From Vibrio variabilis (GTDB lineage Bacteria > Pseudomonadota > Gammaproteobacteria > Enterobacterales > Vibrionaceae), in assembly GCF_003263785.1 (NCBI RefSeq), contig NZ_JYJK01000007.1, positions 161,377 through 225,376 on the forward strand: DNA of 64,000 bases, read 5' to 3'. Positions 58,364 through 64,000 of this stretch are shown piece after piece. The position numbers were made by a program, and so were the translations under genes. Positions within the stretch are counted from its first letter, which is position 1. Each line of letters opens with the position of its first letter. Below the pieces are notes generated by a model. That model did no database searches. It worked only from the letters and a program-made list of their open reading frames with translations, and was not told where the DNA came from.

Positions 58364-59596
58364 ATGAGCAAGATTGATAAAGCTATGCGAATCCTAATTG
58401 CAGGATTCTGTATCAACCTTTGTCTTGGCATCCTGTATGCTTGGAGTGTATTTAACAAAGCCCTAGTAAGTGAATGGGGTTGGAGTGCAGCAGACGCGTC
58501 ATCTCCTTACGCTATCGCGACCATCACTTTTTCTATCTGCCTTCTTGTGGCTGGCGTACTTCAAGACCGTATGGGTCCACGTAACATCCTTATTTTGGGT
58601 GCAACGCTCACTGGCCTTGGCATGATTGCTTCTAGCTTTGCTCAATCGGTAATGATGCTTAACATTACGTTCGGTATGATCACTGGCGCGGGCATCGGTT
58701 TCGGTTACGCATGTCTATCTCCTTCTGCAATGAAGTGGTTCCATCCTTCTAAGAAAGGCATGGTTAATGGCCTTATCGCAGCGGGCTTTGGTCTAGCAGC
58801 AGTATACCTAGCTCCCCTAACCTCTTCTCTGATCGGTTCTATGGGTATTAGCTCTGCATTTATGGTACTAGGTGTTGGCGTTCTTATCATTGCTGTTCCA
58901 CTTGCGGCTACGATCAATAACCCACCAGCAGGTTATCAACCACAAGAGCCAAAAGTAAAAGCAGGTCAAGCACCGGTACAAGTTAAGAAAGCGGCCGACA
59001 TTAGCTGGAAAGCAATGCTAAAAACGCCTCAGTTCTACTCTCTATGGGTAATGTATGCGTTCGCAGCAGCTGCTGGTCTGATGATCATTGGTAACATCAC
59101 CAACATTGCAAGCGTACAAGCTAACCTACCGAACGCAGTTTACTTGGCTTCTCTGCTTGCTATTTTTAACTCTGGCGGTCGTATCGCAGCAGGTATCCTG
59201 TCTGACAAGATCGGCGGCGTACGTACACTAATGCTCGCGTTCATCCTTCAGGGGATGAACATGGTACTGTTCTCAACGTTTACTTCTGAGTTCATGTTGA
59301 TCATCGGTACTGCAGTTGCTGCCGTTGGCTACGGTACACTACTAGCGGTATTCCCATCACTAACCGCTGAGTACTACGGCCTTAAGAACTACGGTACCAA
59401 CTACGGTGTGCTTTACACGTCTTGGGGTATCGGCGGCGCGATTGGTGCAGCTATCGTGGGTTACTCAATGACTCATGGTGGTGGTTACAACCTAGCGTAC
59501 ACAATTTCTGCGGTTATGATGGGCGTATGTATCGTACTTTCGCTTGTGACTAAACCGATTTCTGAAGAGAAAGCAGCTGAGCTGAAAACAGCTTAA
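58364..59596 (+). CDS. OFA-family MFS transporter (oxalate/formate antiporter-like)
   Basis: A 410-residue transporter with twelve helices. MFS motifs are LQDRMGPRNILILG (loop 2-3) and SDKIGGVRTLML in the second half. The N-terminal GILYAWSVFNKAL is typical of the OFA family (OxlT and relatives that carry small carboxylates such as oxalate, formate, lactate or pyruvate). The substrate is not decidable here. Codon use looks like a highly expressed gene (many preferred codons). A strong terminator follows. Confidence 0.87.
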   Translation: MSKIDKAMRILIAGFCINLCLGILYAWSVFNKALVSEWGWSAADASSPYAIATITFSICLLVAGVLQDRMGPRNILILGATLTGLGMIASSFAQSVMMLNITFGMITGAGIGFGYACLSPSAMKWFHPSKKGMVNGLIAAGFGLAAVYLAPLTSSLIGSMGISSAFMVLGVGVLIIAVPLAATINNPPAGYQPQEPKVKAGQAPVQVKKAADISWKAMLKTPQFYSLWVMYAFAAAAGLMIIGNITNIASVQANLPNAVYLASLLAIFNSGGRIAAGILSDKIGGVRTLMLAFILQGMNMVLFSTFTSEFMLIIGTAVAAVGYGTLLAVFPSLTAEYYGLKNYGTNYGVLYTSWGIGGAIGAAIVGYSMTHGGGYNLAYTISAVMMGVCIVLSLVTKPISEEKAAELKTA

Positions 59597-59626
59597 TTCC
59601 CTTGCTTTTAAAGTACCATCACATCG

Positions 59627-59658
59627 AAGCCTGACGATTCATCGTCAGGCTTTTTTTG
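59627..59658 (+). terminator. Terminator after the OFA transporter gene
   Basis: AAGCCTGACGAT-TC-ATCGTCAGGCTTTTTTT: a 12-bp stem and long T run. Confidence 0.95.
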
Positions 59659-59782
59659 TCAATTCAGTACATTATTGGGGCGCTGTTTAGGATTTATAGT
59701 TGGAAAATTATCGAGTTATCAATGAAAATTAGCGTTATGCAAAAGGAAAAACTCGCACCATGCGATGCATTGAGAGCACAAT

Positions 59783-62136
59783 ATGACACTAAAACGATTT
59801 TCACTCACCCTGCTGATCCTGTTTTTTTCAGGATGTGCCACTTACGCAGGGCTCAATTATGACCAGCTATTTGGTACACCAGAAGTAAGAGAACGTACCG
59901 TTCCTGTCTCGTCCCCGAATCAGACTTCTTTCTCTCTGAAGTCAAGCCTATCATCGACAATCGCTGTGTCGTTTGCCATGCCTGCTACGACGCCCCCTGT
60001 CAGTTAAAACTTTCTTCCGTTGATGGTATTGATCGTGGCTCAAGCAAAGAGCTTGTTTATCAAGGCACCCGTCTGACTGCATCGCAGCCTACTCGTCTAT
60101 TTGAAGACGCTCAGACCACTGCAGAGTGGAGAGAATTAGGGTTTATCCCAGTACTTAATGAGCGCGAGCAATCTCTGTCTGGCAACTTAGATGCAGGCTT
60201 GGTTGCTAGGATGCTGACACAAAAAGCACGCCACCCGCTGCCGGAAACGGCTCAACTTGAAGGATTTGATTTTTCCATCGATCGCACCCAGGTTTGCCCA
60301 ACGATTGAAGAATATGATGCCTACGAAGCCGATTACCCGCTCTGGGGTATGCCTTACGGTATGCCTGGCATTACCAACACTGAGTACCAAACGCTAATTT
60401 CATGGCTAGGTAGTGGCGCAAAAATGAATGCACCACTGCCACTCACAGAGGAAGAGCAAAGCCTCGTCAATGAATATGAAACGCTGCTCAATCACGATGA
60501 TTTAAAAAACCAGCTGACGGCAAGGTATATCTATGAGCACCTCTATCTCGCTCACCTCTATTTCTCAGAGGTGGAAACCGAGCGACGCTTTTTTACTATC
60601 ATTCGTTCTACGACACCGCCTGGTAAACCTATAGATAGGGTCGTGACTCGACGACCTTATGATGCCCCGGGTGTTGACCGTGTCTATTACCGCCTCGTTC
60701 CAGTAAGAAGCACAATTGTAGATAAAACCCACATGCCTTTTGCTCTTAACACACAAAGGCTCGAGTCTTGGTATCAATGGTTCATTAAACCTAGCTATGA
60801 GGTGAAAACCCTTCCTAGTTATGATATCGCTGTCTCGGCTAACCCAATGACGGCATTTAAAGATCTTCCGGTGAACGCACGCTTTAAGTTCATGCTCGAT
60901 AATGCTCAGAATACGATCATGGCCTACATTAAGGGGCCTGTGTGTCGCGGTCAGCTAGCTCTGAACGTCATTAATGATCGTTTTTGGGTGTTCTTCCTCG
61001 ACCCAGACAAGGCAGACTTACCAGAAGTGAATGAGTTTTATCAGCAGCAAGCTGACAACTTGAAGTTGCCAAGTGAGCTAGAAAGCAATACGGTTCCAAT
61101 TACTAACTGGGTGAAATACGCAAATCAACAAACTCGCTATCTAGAAGCAAAATCCGAGTTCATGAATAAATGGTTTGAAGGTGGCAAGCACCTGACGACC
61201 GACGTACTTTGGACCGGCAATGGAGAGAATCCAAACGCAGCGCTGACGGTTTTCCGTCATTTCGATAGTGCCTCTGTCGTTCAAGGTATGGTGGGCACGC
61301 CGCCTAAGACAGCCTGGATCCTTGATTACGCTCTCTTAGAGCGTATCCATTACTTGCTGGTGGCTGGTTTTGACGTCTATGGTAACTTTGGCCATCAATT
61401 GATCACTCGCATGTTCATGGACTTCTTGCGAATGGAAGGTGAAAGTAACTTCTTAGCCCTATTGCCAAATACGGTTCGTCACCAAGAGTTCAGCAGTTGG
61501 TATCAAGAGCAAAGCCCACAATTTAGTGAGTTTTTACAGCGCAATATCAAACCGTTCAGCCAACCTACCCAAGAGCTTTATTTAACCCAGGACTATAAAC
61601 AAGAGTTGTATGGTAAATTGCAGACCAAACTCCAGCCAATACTTCACGACCGATTTAAAATCGTCAACACGGGTTTGTCTGAGAAAAACGAAGCATTGCT
61701 TCGCAGTATTGACGATATCAGAGGAGAAGGACTGCAAACCGTGCCTCAAATCGTAATGGTGATGATTGAAGCGGAGAATGGTAATCAACAACTGTTTACC
61801 CTGCTTCATAATAATGCACACATCAACATCTCAAGCTTGTTCTCTGAAGAGAAGAATCGCGATTATAAAAACGATGACCTCACCTTTGTTCGAGGTGTGA
61901 TCGGTAGTTACCCCGGCGCGTATCTAAGTCTCAAAGAGTCAGAGATCGAAAATTTTGTCGTTGCACTGCAAAATATCAACGGCGAAGAGGACTATGTAAA
62001 ACTGCTCGACAATTATGCAGTTAGACGTAGTTCTCCAGATTTTTGGCAATTTAGCGACCAAGTTCATGAGTTTTACCAGCGCACTCAACCTATCGAATTC
62101 GGGCTGTTGGACTATAATCGGTTTGAGAACAGATGA
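59783..62136 (+). CDS. cti: Fatty acid cis/trans isomerase with heme c motif, frameshifted
   Basis: With one base restored near 59933, a 784-residue exported enzyme. A lipoprotein-like signal has LFFSGC at about 12-17. After the break the mature protein reads FLSEVKPIIDNRCVVCHACYDAPCQLKL, and its CVVCH is a cytochrome-c heme-binding motif as in Pseudomonas Cti. The large C-terminal part (from MLTQKARHPLPETAQLEGF) is the isomerase family. Cti converts cis-unsaturated membrane fatty acids to trans form under solvent or heat stress, acting in the periplasm. ATG 59783 has GAGAG upstream. The small gene at 62167 follows. Confidence 0.88.
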
Positions 62137-62166
62137 GTGCTCGTGGGAACGCTTAGGAGGTGTAAG

Positions 62167-62352
62167 ATGAGCATTAGAGATAGCATTGAAGCCATCGAGC
62201 AACAGATCTATGTTGCCTGTTCAGACGGTGACTACGAGACCGTCAATATGTTGGAACACCAACTCGAACACTTGAGAGGACTCTCTAACAAAGGGGTTGA
62301 TGAAGATCCCTATGCAGTTGAACACCGAACCTATTTTGATGATGAGTGGTAA
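62167..62352 (+). CDS. Small acidic protein, function unknown
   Basis: A 61-residue acidic protein (MSIRDSIEAIEQQIYVACSD and so on, ending EHRTYFDDEW). ATG 62167 follows a strong TTAGGAGGTGT ribosome site. It starts 30 bases after cti, so the two are probably co-transcribed. It looks like a helical hairpin followed by an acidic tail. I do not recognise the family. A terminator follows. Confidence 0.7.
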   Translation: MSIRDSIEAIEQQIYVACSDGDYETVNMLEHQLEHLRGLSNKGVDEDPYAVEHRTYFDDEW

Positions 62353-62374
62353 CGTTTAATCCAACTGTAGAACG

Positions 62375-62401
62375 AAAAGGGCTCACACGGAGCCCTTTTT
62401 C
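62375..62401 (+). terminator. Terminator after the cti unit
   Basis: AAAAGGGCTC-ACACG-GAGCCCTTTTTC: strong stem and T run, with A tract for the opposite strand. Confidence 0.9.
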
Positions 62402-62483
62402 TTGTTTGGCGTATTTTTTACTCACAAGCTCGTTAATGGTCAAAAAAGTAGCGAAAATCAATGAGCTGTATATTCATACAGCA

Positions 62484-64000
62484 CTAGCTGTTTAGGATAC
62501 GCCTTAAACGATTAACAGATTGCTGTCTTGACTGAATTAAAAGCTCTAGGACGGAAAGCAATCGCCCAATATGATCATCGGCAGTTTCGATAGCAAGGCA
62601 GATTTCAAAGAGTTGCGTTAAACCCAGGGCCGCTGCGCTACCTTTGAGTTTATGAGCCAATGCTTTAACTTCTCGCCCATCATCCGTTTGCGCTGCGTTT
62701 TCTAGTTCTTCGATGATCTGCTGACTTGATTCCACAAACGCATCAACAATTTTCTTCACTCGGTCATGACCTAATATCGATAAGTCATCACGTAGCACTT
62801 TTTCATCAATAATCGTCGATTCTTCCAACGTCTCTAACTCTGTTTGGGAAGGCTGACTTTCCGACGCCAAATAGGTTGTCACTTTATGGGCAAGATGCTG
62901 CTGTATTGTGTCTCGCAGATCTTCTCTATCGACCGGCTTTGGAAGGTATCCGTCAAACCCCGCCTCTAAGTAAGATTCTACCTCTTCGTTAAATACATGA
63001 GCGGATACCGCAATCATAGGTGTCTTTTGCTTCGTAGCTTTGGAAGCTTCTATTTGTCTGAATGCTTTTAATAAATCAACACCACTACAGTCTGGCAAGT
63101 TAATGTCCACCAGCGCAATATCAAAATCGTGCTCGGCAAACATAACCTTGGCATCTTCTCCAGTTTCCGCAGCGATCACATGATGCCCCATATTCACCAG
63201 AAAGCCTTCTGCAACCATGAGATTCACTGCGTTATCTTCTATCAAGAGCACGCGACCGTTTACGGTTTCAGAGCCACCAATAGGCGTTGTAATCTCTTGC
63301 CCTTCAAGTGCACATTGCTCCAATGGAATCACAAACCAAAAACGACTCCCTTCACCAAGATAAGAATCAACGTAGATCTCCCCATTCATCGCGTGGACAA
63401 GCCTTTGGCTTATTGCTAGACCGAGCCCAGTGCCACCAATGGTGCTGTGACCATTTTCTGCCTGAGTAAAGGCCTCAAACAAATTCAATTGATCTTCCGG
63501 GCTAATTCCGACACCCGTATCGGAAACCTCGATCATCACACATGTTTCGTCATCAGGATCCAGAGATACATAGATGTCGACCTGACCAGACGAGGTGAAC
63601 TTAATCGCATTGCCAACTAAGTTATTAAGCACCTGACTAAGGCGGGTAACGTCACCGCAATAAACATCAGAGACGTCACTTTCAATATGGAAACGAAAAT
63701 CTAAGTTCTTCTCCAGCGCTTTACCTAGCATTAGCTGATAACAATCTTGCACCATCCGATAGAGATCAAATGGTTTGTTTCTAATCTCAAGGTGACCCGC
63801 CTCTATTTTCGAGTAGTCCAAAATATCATTGAGGATTGCGAGTAAGTTCTGACCACTGCGGTTGATTACCTGCAAGTAATTGCGCTGCTGAGCATTCAGT
63901 GGCGTATCTTCCATCAAGGCAGCGGTGCCGAGCACCCCATTCATCGGGGTCCGGATCTCATGACTCATGGTCGCAAGAAATGCAGATTTAGCACGGCTTG
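62484..64000 (-). CDS. Hybrid sensor histidine kinase, C-terminal part (HisKA-HATPase-REC-HPt)
   Basis: The gene runs off the window; about 505 C-terminal residues are seen. In order: the H-box FLATMSHEIRTPMNGVLG, an ATPase domain with NLVGNAIKFT, DTGVGIS and GGTGLGLAISQRLV, a receiver domain with LVDINLPDCSGVDLL and a lysine in YLPKPVDRED, and an HPt domain with AHKLKGSAAALGL. This fourfold relay resembles TorS-type and ArcB-type kinases; TorS is my first guess, but the sensor half is missing and no tor genes are in the window. The first in-frame Met (63968) is inside the H-box and is not the start. Confidence 0.85.
   Translation of the reverse strand, partial: SRAKSAFLATMSHEIRTPMNGVLGTAALMEDTPLNAQQRNYLQVINRSGQNLLAILNDILDYSKIEAGHLEIRNKPFDLYRMVQDCYQLMLGKALEKNLDFRFHIESDVSDVYCGDVTRLSQVLNNLVGNAIKFTSSGQVDIYVSLDPDDETCVMIEVSDTGVGISPEDQLNLFEAFTQAENGHSTIGGTGLGLAISQRLVHAMNGEIYVDSYLGEGSRFWFVIPLEQCALEGQEITTPIGGSETVNGRVLLIEDNAVNLMVAEGFLVNMGHHVIAAETGEDAKVMFAEHDFDIALVDINLPDCSGVDLLKAFRQIEASKATKQKTPMIAVSAHVFNEEVESYLEAGFDGYLPKPVDREDLRDTIQQHLAHKVTTYLASESQPSQTELETLEESTIIDEKVLRDDLSILGHDRVKKIVDAFVESSQQIIEELENAAQTDDGREVKALAHKLKGSAAALGLTQLFEICLAIETADDHIGRLLSVLELLIQSRQQSVNRLRRILNS

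Noticed and set aside
60187..60390. Short reverse ORF in cti
   Set aside because: Antisense to conserved coding sequence with no start signal.
1..64000. CRISPR array, tRNA or rRNA genes
   Set aside because: No regularly spaced direct repeats, no tRNA cloverleaf with CCA end and no rRNA-like sequence were seen on reading through; a covariance-model scan would be needed to be sure.

Overview
The window looks like part of the second chromosome of a Vibrio, probably of the Harveyi clade. The clues are protein families that are typical of or restricted to Vibrio (the vxrABCDE cell-envelope operon, HlyU-family PF10115, DUF3069-like, DUF3319-like and LruC-domain proteins, a HutA-type heme receptor). 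The gene order pntAB - vxrABCDE - yciH - ddl - LysR - hutA matches what I remember of V. cholerae chromosome II around VCA0564-VCA0576; that match is recalled, not searched. No rRNA, tRNA, CRISPR array or intact mobile element was seen.

Layout. 1-6.3 kb: a partial YccS-type membrane protein, the GTPase YlqF, then a TonB receptor / YfiR / membrane diguanylate cyclase operon. 6.3-13.1 kb: a divergent LysR/DMT-transporter pair, an LruC-domain surface protein with a companion lipoprotein, an S4 RNA-binding protein, YcdX and a cytochrome b562 relative. 13.1-22.7 kb: a sulfur-handling locus with CoA-disulfide reductase-rhodanese, a two-cysteine ArsR repressor, two YeeE/YedE channels, an RND efflux system, a DUF2892 protein, a rhodanese and a TolC-like channel. 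22.7-33.6 kb: a secreted phosphoesterase, anaerobic ribonucleotide reductase nrdDG, an aromatic aminotransferase, a retropepsin-like lipoprotein, an outer-membrane protein, cobyric acid synthase and modABC. 33.6-41.5 kb: two more GGDEF proteins, an autotransporter-like barrel, an HlyU-family protein and pntAB. 41.7-46.2 kb: the complete vxrABCDE operon. 46.2-47.6 kb: a decayed island with a transposase remnant. 47.6-64 kb: yciH, a tyrosine-recombinase-like protein, ddl, a SPOR lipoprotein, a PatZ-like acetyltransferase, LysR, hutA, an OFA-family MFS transporter, a cytochrome-motif fatty acid cis/trans isomerase and a hybrid sensor kinase cut by the window end.

Two points stand out. First, the ArsR protein has cysteines at 30 and 96, the spacing of persulfide sensors (SqrR, HlyU, YgaV). 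A repeated element ATTAG-N6-CTAAT lies between it and the divergent CoA-disulfide reductase and again, three times, before the RND operon, which suggests one reactive-sulfur regulon that includes a drug-type efflux pump. Second, the ribosome binding site of vxrE lies inside a perfect 15-bp hairpin.

Caution on quality: about twenty single-base indels, almost all one-base deletions, break otherwise intact genes, including ones expected to be functional (nrdG, the RND pump, hutA, the CoA-disulfide reductase). In every case restoring one base gives a full-length family member. I treat these as probable sequencing or assembly errors. I give each such gene its full span and describe the break in its entry.
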